Source of the DNA: Uranotaenia lowii
Taxonomy: Eukaryota; Arthropoda; Insecta; Diptera; Culicidae
DNA: 64,000 nucleotides
Direction: 5' to 3'
NCBI RefSeq assembly: GCF_029784155.1
Contig: NC_073692.1
Coordinates: 325,471,406-325,535,405 of the forward strand
Below the pieces are notes generated by a model. That model had not been told where the DNA came from, did no database searches, and saw nothing but the letters and a program-made list of their open reading frames with translations. The stretch's first letter is position 1. Each line of letters opens with the position of its first letter. The position numbers and the translations under genes are program-made. Positions 46,690-59,270 of this stretch are shown one piece after another.

Positions 46690-47860
46690 CATATGTTTTT
46701 ACGTTTAGCACAATCAGTAAAATGAATACTCCGGTCTCTCTTCAATTACCTTCAAAATGAAAAAAAAACGCATTTTTCACCGGAACCTAAAGTTCAAAAC
46801 TGCTTTGAAAAATGAGGTAAAAAATTTAATGTCACTTGATTTTTTTCAAGTATCGCATGTCTTTAAATCATTAAAAAAATTATTAATCATATAAAAACAA
46901 GTGAATAAACTTAAACTTTGAATTTAAAACTCTTTGCTGCAAACCTGGAAAAGTAAAAAGAGCCTAATATTATAATTTTGCAGTGATACACTGGAAACAA
47001 TTTTCACCTAAAATACAAGTGACCACTGCAGAATTTTGGCCATACGTAAATTCATGTGAATTATAAGTGACCATCAAGTGAAAATTTTCTCGAGTGAGCG
47101 GCCAAGTGAATTGATAGTGATCGAGAATGTTAATTATAAGTGTATGCTCAGGTCATCCATTTTTTTTTGTAAAATCGATTTTTTTTGTCATGTTTTTTGA
47201 GTTCGAGCAGATAATAATGATTTTTCTTAAAGGATGTATTTATTTAAATCTATTTTAACCAATCAGACGTTCAGAATTATATTTAAGTTTATTTGTTTTG
47301 TCCATCAGTTTCTAAGCAGAAAAAATGTTCCGAATCCGAGAAGCAATAATCGCCACAAAAAGCCTCTCCGGCACCTAATTTGTATCAGAATATGAAAAAT
47401 ACAAAAAAATGATGATAATGGTTGATTTATTATAATAACTTACAGTAAACCGTTGATCGCCACGTTGATTGATGATTTCTCATGAAAATTGAAACTTTTT
47501 CCTATCTGCAGTTCTATTTGCTTTCTTGATGCATCGCTGTAAGTTCTAAGCGACCTTGTCAACAAGCTCAGAAAAAAAATATAATTGCTTTAAATCCAAT
47601 AAATTACTATTTTGCTTTACTTACATGCTCCGTTGAGTTCAATCGAAACCAAAATAAACCCCCACCCTCCCCTTCCAAATTCCCAAAAATCCCGAAGGGG
47701 GGAATAAATAAAGTTTTAAGTGTTTTATTGAAATTTCGAAAAAAAAAAATCAAATATCCGAAAGATTACAAGAGCAAAAAACAAATTGTGGAAGATGGAA
47801 GCTTTATCACCATTTGTATTCTTAATTTTATTGATTTTTTTTTTTCGATAAACGACTTTA
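46690..47860. other. AT-rich, no gene seen
   Basis: No coding character and no element ends recognised. Confidence 0.45.
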
Positions 47861-47864
47861 TTTA

Positions 47865-49037
47865 GGGGCCGTTCACTAATAACGTAAGCACATAGGGGGG
47901 TGGGAGGGTTTCACATTTGCTTACGATCTCTTACTAGGGGGGTAGGGGGGGTTTCCAAAAATCTTACGTAAGAAATGTTACATTGATAATTCGTCACAGC
48001 CATACGAAACCATATTACTCAGGTTTGATTTTTATTTCTCACTACCTACATATTTGTTGGTAATTTTTAATGTTATGTTATTAATCTTTTAATCTGTTTT
48101 AATTAATAAAAAAAAGTTGCTGGTTCTATAAAATTAAAAGAGAACCAATTCAAACAACATGTCATTAGAAACACTGAAACACATTATTTTAAAAGATCGT
48201 CGCTATTCGTTTTTCAGCATAACGATCTTTTTAATTGAGAAATTTATAGAAACAAAGAGGGAAATGGTGCGGTCTAACACAACGATTTGAAAACATTTGA
48301 TTTCGAAAATGACTTCATCAAGTACAAGTCTTTAAAAATCGATATGGGGGCTTTTAGATAATAAATTTCAAGACAGTGATTTTCAGTGATACCAATCGAG
48401 CCACTACGAACTGTAAATTTTACAAACTATTTACCAAAAATAATTTATAAATTTTATCGCTTATCGCTGAAGTGAATCTCAGCTTTTAGGTTAATTAACA
48501 ACGTAATTTTCGTTAAACATTTTCGCACCAATTCTAGTAGCATAGAATAATATTTTTTTTTAGATTTTTATGATTTTTAGTTAAAAAATAATACATTTTG
48601 ATGGAACGTTGTGCTAACCTGATCTCTCACTTGTTTTTTAATTGGAATTTAGGTTTTATATTGTTTATTCGATTGTGGAAATTTTTTGAAGATTATTGTA
48701 ACCCCGAACATGCTATGTCATTAAAATTTAATGTTTTCTATAATCGTCTAAGACATTCCATCTGTTGTTTTGTATAAATTATACTTTTCAAATACAGTTA
48801 TTAAGTTTTATTTAAAAGGTGCCCTGCTTTGAAGCATGGATGACACATTTTTAATATTTTCAAGCTGGTTTTTGAAAAAAAAACGTGTCAATTTCTTATA
48901 GAATTAAAAACGTAAGATCTTACTTGGGGGTACTAAGGGGGGGAGGGGGGTTTCGAAAAATCTTACTTTGTCTTACCAGGGGGGGGGAGGGTTAAAATTT
49001 TCAAAATCGTGCTTACGTAATTAGTGAACGACCCCTT
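47865..49037. mobile_element. 1.17-kb MITE, GGGGCCGTTCACTAAT family, TA-flanked
   Basis: TAGGGGCCGTTCACTAAT...ACGTAAGCAC at the left matches GTGCTTACGTAATTAGTGAAC...CCCCTTA at the right. G-rich runs lie just inside each end (about 47897-47950 and 48925-48990). No ORF. Confidence 0.75.
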
Positions 49038-49039
49038 AT

Positions 49040-50845
49040 AGGTTTTGTGCAATGATATAGTATGCAATTTCATGCAATTTATTCCAATTTATCAGTTTTT
49101 TGCATTATTTTTTATTAAACCCCTCCCCCCCCCCCCCTCGCGATGTTCCAACTCCGAGTAATTTTCAAAAATTTCAAATGACTGAAGACTTTTTTACCTG
49201 ATCTGTAACAAAAAAAATTAAAGAAATTTTGAAAAATTCCCAGTAAAAATTTACTGGAAATCGCCTTGAAACAGGACATTTTAATAACACAGTAGGAAAT
49301 TTATAAGAGCCTCTTAATGACAGTGTGTTTACACACAAAGCTTAAAATTCTTTTAAAATTGTTATAATTATTCAGCATTTCGAAATATTTTTGTGTTTTA
49401 GAGCAGTATTTCAGGAAAATATCATTTTATTTGAATGTTAAACAAAGGTTAAAAAATTATTACATTAGAATTGATTCTTTATACTTCTTTTTTTTTCCTT
49501 TTGTTCGATAATACAAGGCAAAATAATTCACATTTTTCCGTGGTGCAAAAGGCTTTAAAGCTACATTTGACTAATTTGAGGGCGCGGAATTCAAATATTC
49601 TGTTTGTTTTTTTTTTATTAGTTCCAATTTCTTATGTCAACTTTTGAAAAAAGGTAAAAACCTATTTAATATCTATGTTTAAAAAATTTCTAAGATACTC
49701 GCAAGAAGAATGAAATCTGAAGTTTTGAATCAATGGTCAAACTTTTTCGAATGCTAGTAGTTTTGACTTTTGAGAAAACAGGGGGTTTCTTTTAGTTTAT
49801 TTTATTTAGTTCACTAAAACTAGACTAGTTAGTTTATATCTTGATCCTCGATCAAATGAAAAATAGTAATAGGATTTGAAATCATTTTTTGTTTTCTAAA
49901 GTGTAGTCGGTTCATTGACATTCAATGATAAAATAAACTCAAAATTTTGAAATTTTTAAATTGAAAAAAGCAATATCATCAGAACTGAAGGTTTAAGACA
50001 GAATCTAACAAATGATTCCAATTCAAAACGTCATAAACTTTCAAATTAATTTTTTAAACTTCGGTACCACTGTTCCTTGCCGATGCCGTAATAATTTATT
50101 TTTCCGTTGGTGAACAGATTGATAAACACGCACATACCGCGTTTTTATTGTAATCTGCATTTTATGACATAGCTTTCATAGTTTCGTTTCCAAGAAAACA
50201 TGACACAAAATGTTAAAACTTTATCATTAACCGGCACAGTTGTTTTTAATAAATTTTACCCCAAGGAACTAACATAAAATAAAAACAGATGTTGACTGTA
50301 ACTATTTTCACTGAAACATTATACAGCTAACCCTCTTCTGCATGAATTATGAATAGGTTGAGAAAACAATTAGAATTCTTTAAGATATAAATAATTTTTT
50401 AAACTATGAAACAATTTGCAATGTTTTGCAGTACTGAATAAAGCTCAAAAACTGCAAATATGGCGTCGAATACAGTAGGGGATTTAGAAATGCTCTACAA
50501 TGTTTTGTTTAAAACTTTTATGGCTTTTTCAAACAAATTGAAAAAAAAAAAATCAAATTCCTTTCCATATTTACCGAATACTAGACGTAATTATTTGGTG
50601 CGTTGAATATTCGACAAATTTAAAATTTGGGTAATGCTCGGCCCGAATATCCGGTACAGTTGTGTTGAATTCCTGATTCAAAAAACTAATCTCTGATTTC
50701 TAAAATTATATGTGCAAATTTTATCTTGAACTTCTTGGGTTCGGAATTCAATCGATTTGAAGTTCAAAATTGTGAATTACAATTTGATATTTGGCATGGG
50801 GCTTCATACACCTTTTTTTGATCTCCCTAATGATCGTATTGGATT
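49040..50845. other. AT-rich; relic of an ATTCGGC-type MITE near 50580-50660
   Basis: GAATATTCGAC and GCCCGAATATCCGGTACA resemble the MITE at 39992-40384. No gene. Confidence 0.4.
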
Positions 50846-51075
50846 CACAGTAAACGAAAATTACCGAGTTCGGTAATTTTTTTACCGAAATCCTAACATG
50901 TTTAAATCGTTAAACTTTTCGGTAATTTTTTCGGTAAAAAATAAACGAACATCGGTAAATTGATTCTTCATTTACCTATGTTCGATTTGAAAAAATTACC
51001 GAACAGTTTAACGATTTACACATGTTATGATTTTAGTAAAAAAATTACCGAACTCGGTAATTTTCGTTTACTGTG
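50846..51075. mobile_element. 230-bp fold-back MITE (near-perfect inverted arms)
   Basis: CACAGTAAACGAAAATTACC at the left and GGTAATTTTCGTTTACTGTG at the right are exact inverted copies. The match continues with about 90 percent identity through to the centre at about 50960. The word TTACCGAA recurs. Confidence 0.85.
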
Positions 51076-51110
51076 TTCGTTTCTCCTCTAATGTCGGTAT
51101 GCTTTTTCAG

Positions 51111-51289
51111 TGGCAGAAAAATCGACAATCAATTAAATTCTCAGTCTATATAAATGGAAACCTCTCCGGCATTCCCACCACTACGGTCCAAAGACAATTG
51201 CATCACCTGTCCCAGGGCACGCGTAGGTGGCAGCCCATCAACATCGTCAATGGCAACAACCAAAGCATTAACATCAACATCAAAATCAG
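51111..51289 (+). CDS. Isolated exon-like block (unrecognised)
   Basis: A good acceptor (TATGCTTTTTCAG) precedes a frame starting WQKNRQSIKF. This is followed by VYINGNLSGIPTTTVQRQLH, TRRWQPINIVNGNN and QSININIKI, up to a weak donor GTGCAC at 51290. Third positions are mostly G or C, unlike the surroundings. No partner exon is found nearby. It could be an internal exon of a long-intron gene, perhaps the one starting near 33.2 kb; that link is speculation. Confidence 0.35.
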
Positions 51290-52500
51290 GTGCACGGTTG
51301 GGGGAGTTTGTTTATTTGGTTGGTCGGTTAGTATTTTGGTTTGTTGGGTCGGTCGAAGGTACCTCGAAAATGCTGGTGAAGCAGATTTTACAGCCACCGT
51401 GCATTTATTGTTTTGTTTTGTTGTGACCAGCAGCTGGACCCTTTAGCTCATATTAGCTTTTAAAGTCAGCCAACCGGCTTTTGGTGGGCTTTTGTTTTGC
51501 TACCACGTGCAACCGACCATTGAACGAATTCAACAGATTCACCATGCCTGTGTTCATCTATCTATGGTAGTTTGCTATGTTCTGAATGCGTTGTTATTGC
51601 TTTTGAATATGTCTCCCCTTTGATTGTTGTTTGGGTTCATGCTGTCTGCTGCTTCTTCTTTGCTCTGTTGATAGGCCGCGCCGGTTAAATAAGGCGCTTG
51701 TTGCCGCTTAGCGTGTGCGTGTTTAATTTCAATAATTTTAACATGGTGTTTGAAACGGAATGAATGGTTCCAAGAAGAACCGTTATGACCTCTTTTGATA
51801 AATTGACGTTCTGCTTGGAGACACAGAATTGAGCTTGAAAACGTTTAAACGTTTTTATCAGTACTAGCTTTGATGTTTAGAATGCCTGGAAAAAGGTCTG
51901 CTTTTGTCAGTTTACGAACTTACACCTTAGTGCTACGGCGTTCTACTGACAAGCTAATAAATGCATTTTAGTTTGATTAGGTAACACTTGAATAACGATT
52001 CTCAACGATGATCAATTATCTTTGGCGATATAAATGTACCGGTGCAATTATCCATTTGTAAATTTTCCATTAAATTCCGACTACTTCGTAGGTTGACAAC
52101 CCATTTGACGTGCTAAATGGGCCATGGGATATTTGTACGATTCTTTTCGAGTTTTGTGTTTACGGACAGGCTGTCCTATTCTATATCGCAATATGTACCG
52201 ATATCAACGGTGACGACGTTAGAACTTCGTCGTTGGACGGTTGTTTAGAAACGTATGCCCAGTAAACGGGCACAGACTATTTGATCTGTGCCGTTTGATT
52301 TATTTGCACGGAATGATTCCGCTCTTACTGGCAGAAATGATACGCGATGTTCATAACAGTTTTTCTAACATATTGCGTCTTCAAATATGTTAGTTATCTA
52401 GTATATTTTTAGTTCTCGCTAATAAATTCAGTATAGTACGTTGGTGAAGGAAGTTTAAAAGAAAACAGAAATGTTGCCTTGCCGAATCCTTTCAGGATTC
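51290..52500. other. No gene seen
   Basis: Mixed composition, more balanced than flanking DNA up to about 52400, but no supported frame. Confidence 0.4.
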
Positions 52501-52525
52501 AAACCACTTCATACGGCTATACTAA

Positions 52526-52914
52526 TGTTGCCAGATTTTTTAGCACGTATCGAGGCCTTACAAAGCGGGCAATTTTATATAAAAGCCTGGCAAAATCCGG
52601 GCATTTTATTTTTGAAGTGACGACCATAGATCCGGGAAATTTTTTTTTCATCAAAACTCATCGACAGATTTTGAATCGTATTTTAAGCTTCCAAAAAACA
52701 TTTCATGATTTTTTTTTATTAAACTTGCTTAAAAAACTTCATTTGTGGAGGCGTTTTTTTGTTTGATTTTGTTTGATAAAGTGAACAAATCCGGGCAAAA
52801 TCCCTGCATTTTTCAATGAAAACCAGGCAACCGGACCGTTCCGGACTGTTCCCAATATTTTTTTTCAATATCCGGGCAAACCCGGATAAAACCGGGCAAT
52901 CTTGGCAATCTTAG
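52526..52914. mobile_element. hAT-like MITE with CCGGGCAA interior
   Basis: The left end CTAATGTTGCCAG and right end (reverse complement) CTAAGATTGCCAAG bracket a region rich in CCGGGCAA. Flanks share GCTAT. It abuts the next hAT element. Confidence 0.5.
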
Positions 52915-54989
52915 GCTATCAGTGGTCGGCAACCTGCGGCTCGCGAGCCGCATGTGGCTTTTTGGATGTTAGGCTACGGCTCTTCGAATCACAGCTTAAA
53001 TGTTATTTATTTGATTGAAAAATATATTTCAAAAAATATAGTTAAGCCGAAATTTGAGTTTTGTAATCTTATTCAAGAATTTTATACCTCGTTTTTTTAT
53101 AGGTCAGACAAACTTCAAGGATTGACATAGCTTTAGAAACAATCCGAAGAGACTAAATTTCTCAGATTTTATTGAAGCTTTATTATTTTTTTTTGTTTTA
53201 CGCTGTTTTTGCATCGGAATAAACATCAATATTAATGATTTTATTTTTAATTAACCTTTTAATGCATAAAACAGTTTTGAAACAACGCTAGATTTAATCA
53301 AATTGTCTCCAAAACGCGTGTATAATTTCCATTTATTCCATTAAGAAAGTTGAACTGCGGAAGACAAAAAAAAACTCATGAAGGATTTTAATTTTCACTC
53401 AACCATGATGTATGCTGATATGAGGAATTTGGCTTAGTGTGTGGAAAACTATAAAACTCATTTTTTTTTTATTTTTGAAAAAAAAATCTTGTTTTGTTAT
53501 ATTTAGAACTATTGGTAACTTTTGCAAATTCTGCTATTCTGATAGGTAAAAAGGGTTAAATCGTTGTGGAATAACTCATTAAAATCTTTTTTTTCATTTT
53601 TTACAAGCAATAACTTTAAAACAGAAAAAATACCTCAATCTTTTTCTATTGTGTTATTTGAATCAATGAATTTAATTTTTTACAACATGATATAACGATT
53701 TGTACCTACATATTACATGTATTTAAATAAAAAAACAGTAAATGCAGCACATGAAATAAAAATATAAAATTTATGTAGTTATCATTTAATTCACATTAAA
53801 AATCGAGAATTAAATTTTTTTAATTGCATTTCAGTATTAAATTTAGTGATTAAGTTTGAAATTTGAATGATAAATTAAAATTTTCAATTCATGTTGTCAT
53901 ATAAAAAAAAACTATTTTTGCTCATGTTTTAATAATTAAAAATATGAACCAAAAACGTCGAAGCCATATACAAGAATGACTAGAGAAACGAGCCTGATAA
54001 CTGTATCTTCGAATTGCATTAAGAAAAATAAACTGTGACTGTAATGCAAATCAGCTTCGAATATTGAGTTTAGAACAGATCATATTTTTTTAAAAGATTT
54101 TTCCGATTATGAAAAACTTGATATTATAATACTTTTTATCACAGTTTTTTTTTCCAAGTTCCCAAAAAATCTGCTACAATGGAAATATTTATAAAATAAA
54201 ATTGATTGATAAACAAAACCGATGACCGACTAAAAGTTAGTTAGGCCATACATAGTTATTAGTTTATACGAAAACAAAAGAAATTACAGAAACCTATTTG
54301 AAAGCTAAATAACAATTTCAAATCAACAACGCTTTAAAAAATTTAAATTTCACAATTTTTTGAAATTCCAATAGATAGTATTATAGCTTTTTGCTACATT
54401 CCAGAATGTTATTGAGTATTAGATATTTAAGATTTTAACTCATTCAACAACTTTGTTGAAGACTGCAAAACGATTTGAATTATGGTTTTCTAAATCTCAA
54501 AGATTCAATTTAGTTTGTATTTTCTTCAAAATTTCATAAAAATCTGGTTTTTTTGAAGATTTGGTTTTACAAAAAAAACTAGATATTTGAAAAAAAAAAT
54601 ACTCCAAAAACTTTTTTCTCAAAGTTTACGCGATAAAAATTTATATGAATATTTGGAAACAGTGCCCAAAAATTCAAGGTTAGCTCTTATTGTCCTTGCA
54701 CCTCCGAAAAATGGGTTTTTTTTTGCTTGTGTAATCTATACTGACATAAAAATACACAAATTTTTGTGATGCATAAATTCTGCAGGCAAACATGCTTGAA
54801 GTTAATTCTGATTATTACAACAAGTTCTCAGCGAATAATTTAAGAAGATGAAATTTTTCGAAAAAGTATATTAATATCAAATGATTAGTTAAAATTAAGG
54901 AGATGTTATAATTGATCATTGTTGTTCAAAATGTTGTTTTAAATATTGTTATTGTCTTGCCGGAGAAAAAAATTAAAAATTTCAACTAA

Positions 54990-55650
54990 GGCAAAAGTAA
55001 ATAATCCTAATTTCTTATATTCTCCTAACTTGATAAGGGGCCGTTCACATACCACGTGGACAATATAGGGGGGGGGGGGGGGTGGGGGGGGTGGAGGTGG
55101 TGGTAGGGAGGTGGTTATGGAAATGTTCACGCTTGTCCACGGAGAGGGGTCATGTCACGTGGACATGCTTACTTTCAAAATATTTTCTAAAGGTGAATAA
55201 ATATTAAGATGTTTAAATCAAAATCTTTAAAATGGCATACCTTTCCAGTTTAAGTTTAAACAATAAGTAGCATCTTGAGAGCAAGTGATAAAAATGATGA
55301 ATAAGAAATTTAAAATTTATTTTTTTTATATCAGGAAATTCTTATTCGGATTTACAAAATCAGCCAATTCTATAACAAAAAGGCAAAAAGTGGTGTTTTC
55401 TAACTCTCAAATTCTAGGTATTTAAAATAAAAACTTTTTCAAATCTGTCCGCGTGGACATCCGTAAAGGAGGGTAGGGGTTTGCCAAATGTCCACGCTGG
55501 TCCACGGTGGGGGAGGAGGGGATTAAAAATCTCATTTTTCTGTCCACGTGGTATCTGAACGGCCCTTTAGTTAAAGTGAAACATATGGACATATTCATAG
55601 TCCATATGTTTCACTTTTACTAACCAAGTTAGGAGAATTTAAGGAATGAT
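54990..55650. mobile_element. Palindromic fold-back element split by a MITE
   Basis: Outside the MITE, the left arm ATTCTCCTAACTTGATA joins GTTAAAGTGAAACATATGGAC. The right arm is its inverted copy (GTCCATATGTTTCACTTTTA, then CTAACCAAGTTAGGAGAAT). The 18-bp core arms at 55573-55590 and 55600-55617 are perfect with a 9-base loop. Confidence 0.7.
55036..55567. mobile_element. 532-bp MITE, GGGGCCGTTCACATACCACGTGG family
   Basis: AGGGGCCGTTCACATACCAC at the left and GTGGTATCTGAACGGCCCTT at the right are inverted copies flanked by TA. G-rich runs lie inside the left end. It is inserted in the left arm of the fold-back element. Its outermost 11 bases match the family at 47865. Confidence 0.8.
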
Positions 55651-55779
55651 TATTACTTAATGTTGTCGTGTTACTTAGTTCTGCCAAAAAACGATAATGC
55701 GGCTCTTTCAAACTCCGGAATTTTGAAAAAAAAAATAACGTTTTGGCTGTTTTTACTCAAAAGGTTGCCGACCACTGTA

Positions 55780-57302
55780 TTGAAGAACAGTTCAAAATTT
55801 GATAAAAAATAAATATTTGCCACGGATTTTTTCAGACATATGCAATGCGGTTGTGCTAGGAGGTTAATGCCGGTGGTCTCAAATCGAATCACCGCCACTG
55901 GCGTTCCCATCTTATGCCAGTGGCGTTGACATATTGAGAATTCAAGACTGGAGTAAAGGCTGAATTTTGGGTACTCGCGTTTTTATAAAGAAAAAATTTT
56001 GCTAGATGATTATTTAGATAGCAAAACTGTTTTAAAAATTAGAAATATTATTCTGAAGTTCCATACTTTTATTCAAGTTTTTGTTCGTATTTCTAATTTT
56101 CTAATAAAAAAATCATAGGTGGTCAAAATTTCGACCAAAATAGTCTAATTTTTAAAATACAATTAAAAAACAGCTGATGAAAAAAATTTCATACATTCAT
56201 TCAAGTTTTTTTTTTTCTTGATTTGTGTTGAAAAATCCTGGATATGGAAAAAAATTGCCTGGATATTGCCCGTATTTTTGGTCGATATTTTCACTAATCA
56301 CTTATCACTAATCGTACTTCCACAGCCAGAACATATGTCCGATCCCGGAGAATAATAAAAGATTATTAAAATTCTTTTTGTCTTTGCTCATGTTTTCTAT
56401 TATGTTAACATAAAAACATTAAAATAATAGAGAACATGAAATGGCCGGACCCACTGTGGAGCAGCAAATTTTAAAATTCATCACGTAAGTTTGGATAGAA
56501 AAAAAACCATTTCCCATTGGGGGCTCCGGTTATCGGATAGTAATACTCCTCGCAGTTCACAAAGACTAGAAGCCACTAACTTTAAAATGAAATTCATCAC
56601 TGTAACACACAACATTAAATTATGAAAAGTAAAAATTTCTAAATTGAAATGAAATAGTTTTGGATAAGAATTGCGGAGCTAGAAAAAAAAAACGCGTGAT
56701 GCACGTTCAACCGACGCCAACTTTCCATCACCCGTATTTTTGGTCGATATTTTCAAATCAAAAGCCCGGATTTTGCCAGGTTTTTAGTTGAAATAGCCCG
56801 GATTTGCCCGGCCCGGGTACGTGCTAAACAAATTGTTGCTACCTTATTCTAGAATATTGAAGAATTTCCTTGCTGTATTTGGCAACGTGTTTTCGAAGCT
56901 TCTGGAATCTTATTTGTTCCGCATCCTCAAAAGTTCTAGAATCCCCTTTTATCTTCAAGAGTGGAGTGCCGGGAACATTCTAGAAAGTTTGATGCGCTAA
57001 TAAAAGGAAGCCTTGCGCTGCGAGTCAAGCTGAGTTTCACTTTAGATTAATTGTTAACATGTAAATTGAACAGAGAAACCTTTAAGTGTAGTGATTTCTT
57101 TACCTTATTTGAAGAGCAAACATAATTTGCAGTCCACTACTCAAACAACGTAATTTCGATTAAAAAAAACAATTCATAATGCTCGAAGGCACAATTCATT
57201 AGTAAAAATTTTTTAACTTTGCATTGGAGAATTTAAATTATGGATGTCAAGATTTTCGGCAAACGAGTCTTATGTTGAAGCTAGCGGATAACAGAAAATT
57301 AA
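55780..57302. other. AT-rich with relics of GCCCGG/TTGCC-type MITEs (56230-56850)
   Basis: Words GGTCGATATTTTCA, GCCCGGATTTTGCC and GCCTGGATATTGCCCG recur, resembling the elements at 41508 and 52526. No gene. Confidence 0.4.
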
Positions 57303-59270
57303 TCTAATATATAAAGATGAGTTGGACTATATATGTTTGTATGCACATTATACAAATCCACACCGCTTAACCGATCAGCCTGAAATTTGGTACAGAGATG
57401 TTTTTGGACCATGGTAAGGTTTTAGTAATACTTTTGAGTCCCTCCCACCTCAGAAAACAGAAACCCAAATGTAATATTCTATATTCTAATTATTATTGCG
57501 GTGAGTATAATGTTGGTAGGTATCGTAATTTCCAAGTCCTTAATAACTATTAATGTATCAATATTCCATATATACTTTCCCAAATGACATAAATTCATAT
57601 TTAGGTATTTCTATATTAAAAATATTATATGAAGCGTTTGGTAGGGATCTCCACGCTTCATTCCACCCCTGTATCCTGTATCTTTCGCGGTTTTTATCAC
57701 ATGGTAGGCCTGGCCGTAGTAATATCTGCAATGCATAGGAATATGTAACAGGTAATACGCTGAAAAGAAAAATGATAGACGCAAGTCTCCCATTTTCCAG
57801 GATGCCTACATGTTTTGGCCATGTTGATGTAAGAAGAAGAAGAAGAAAAAAAAGAGTCCCTCCCACCTCAGAAAAGGGACCCTCTCATACAACTTTCGTT
57901 TTTATTCCCACGAACCAAAAGTCATGCACCTATTTTGCCTACTGATTTTCGTTTTCTTTGGCGGGGTTGTTTTCACCATCACCATGGGCCGGGCATTAGA
58001 AACGACCATTCAGAGTTCACGTGTTCTGGATAGCAAATCAAAGCCTTCTAATGATTTAAATTTGAAAGCGGAAATTTTGGCGCGTTTTTTCATTCTACTG
58101 TTTGTAGCGCGGTTTCAAAAGTGGTCCCTTCCGCCCCTGGGGGACGTTTAAAGAATATGCATTATGTAGAGTACGGATGCAATGATTCATCTTCATAATA
58201 AATTGACTTCTTCAGCTGAAATACTATCTGAGCTGAGCGCTAAAAACTAATGAACCGATTTTCATAAATTCCAGTTTTTAAGAACCAACCATTTTCATAT
58301 TTTCGGAATTTCTCTCAGAGAATGAATAAAAAACTAAATTTAGAGTTATAAGTTAAAGGCTACTATTTCAACGCTTTGATAGCCGTCGAGGAATTCAAAC
58401 GGAGGATTAGAAAATTGAACGTGCGTTATTGAAAAAAAAAACTTAAAACTAAATTTAAAAATTTTTGGTAATTAAATCTGAGGTTTTCAGTTGAATAAAT
58501 TCAATGCTATTGGTTAATTTATTTTGAGTTATTATTGGTCATCAATGTATTCCATCCAATTATGAGAAAATTAAAACTGTTCAATTCAAACAAATGATTT
58601 CTATTTTTTTAAATTGATCACACTTCACAATAATGATTGTGATTATTGTGTCCTAGATAAATTTGAATAGAACTCAAATAGCTCCTTTTCAATAACATCA
58701 TTAAATGATCAAGTATCCCGAAAACTAAAAAAAAAACTATTTGTGGAACTTCCAACGTCTAAGAAAAACTAATAATACAAAATGTGAAATAAAACAGCAA
58801 ACAATTGAAAACATGCTAAGTGAGTCTTCAACAAGCTTTCAGCGGAGGTCTTTTTAAAAATGTCTATGTAAATAAAACTTGAATAAACCATCCTACGGTG
58901 AGATCATTCATCTTCAGAAGCGATCGTTCGCATATATTAACAGGCTTAAAATAATGGATTTTCATTAGATAACACATGAGAAAGATGAAAAACATTGTTA
59001 TCATTTGAAGATAAAAAATGAAGCTTTGCTATAATATGAATAAGCATTGAAGGGAAAATATTTTTGAATTTCAGTGAATACAAACAATTAGTTTTAATCC
59101 CAATAAAAAATTAAAAATGAATTACAAAACTTACAAAGTTTACATGGCCAAACATGGACCAAATTTGGTATAATAATGAAAACAAAGCTTGGAAAATTTC
59201 GAAAAGTCAAAAGATTAATTTTGATTTATATTTTATGGGAACCCGAGCAAGGCCGGGTAAAATCAGCTAG
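57303..59270 (+). mobile_element. Non-autonomous Helitron, about 1.97 kb
   Basis: The 5' end TCTAATATATAAAGATGA and 3' end CTAG follow the Helitron rule: 5'-TC, 3'-CTRR, inserted between A (57302) and T (59271). A short hairpin CCCGAGCAAGGCCGGG lies about ten bases before CTAG. The sequence just inside the 5' end (ACCGATCAGCCTGAAATTTGG) is typical of insect elements of this group. No Rep/helicase frame. It contains a later LINE insertion. Confidence 0.75.
57458..57853 (+). mobile_element. 5'-truncated retroposon (396 bp) inside the Helitron
   Basis: Exact 22-base direct repeats flank it (57436-57457 and 57854-57875; both contain GAGTCCCTCCCACCTC). It ends in GTTGATGTAAGAAGAAGAAG and an A run, a typical 3' tail. 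Clade not determined. Confidence 0.75.

Larger units (their letters stand above)
52920..55777. mobile_element. 2.86-kb hAT-type element (CAGTGGTCGGCAACC ends)
   Basis: Left CAGTGGTCGGCAACCTGCGGCTC and right GGTTGCCGACCACTG, with CGGCTC-containing subterminal parts on both sides. These ends are typical of a widespread hAT group. No transposase. The flanking 8-mers differ (TAGGCTAT and TATTGAAG), so one side may have been altered. Most of the interior is AT-rich filler plus the nested elements at 54990-55650. Confidence 0.7.
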
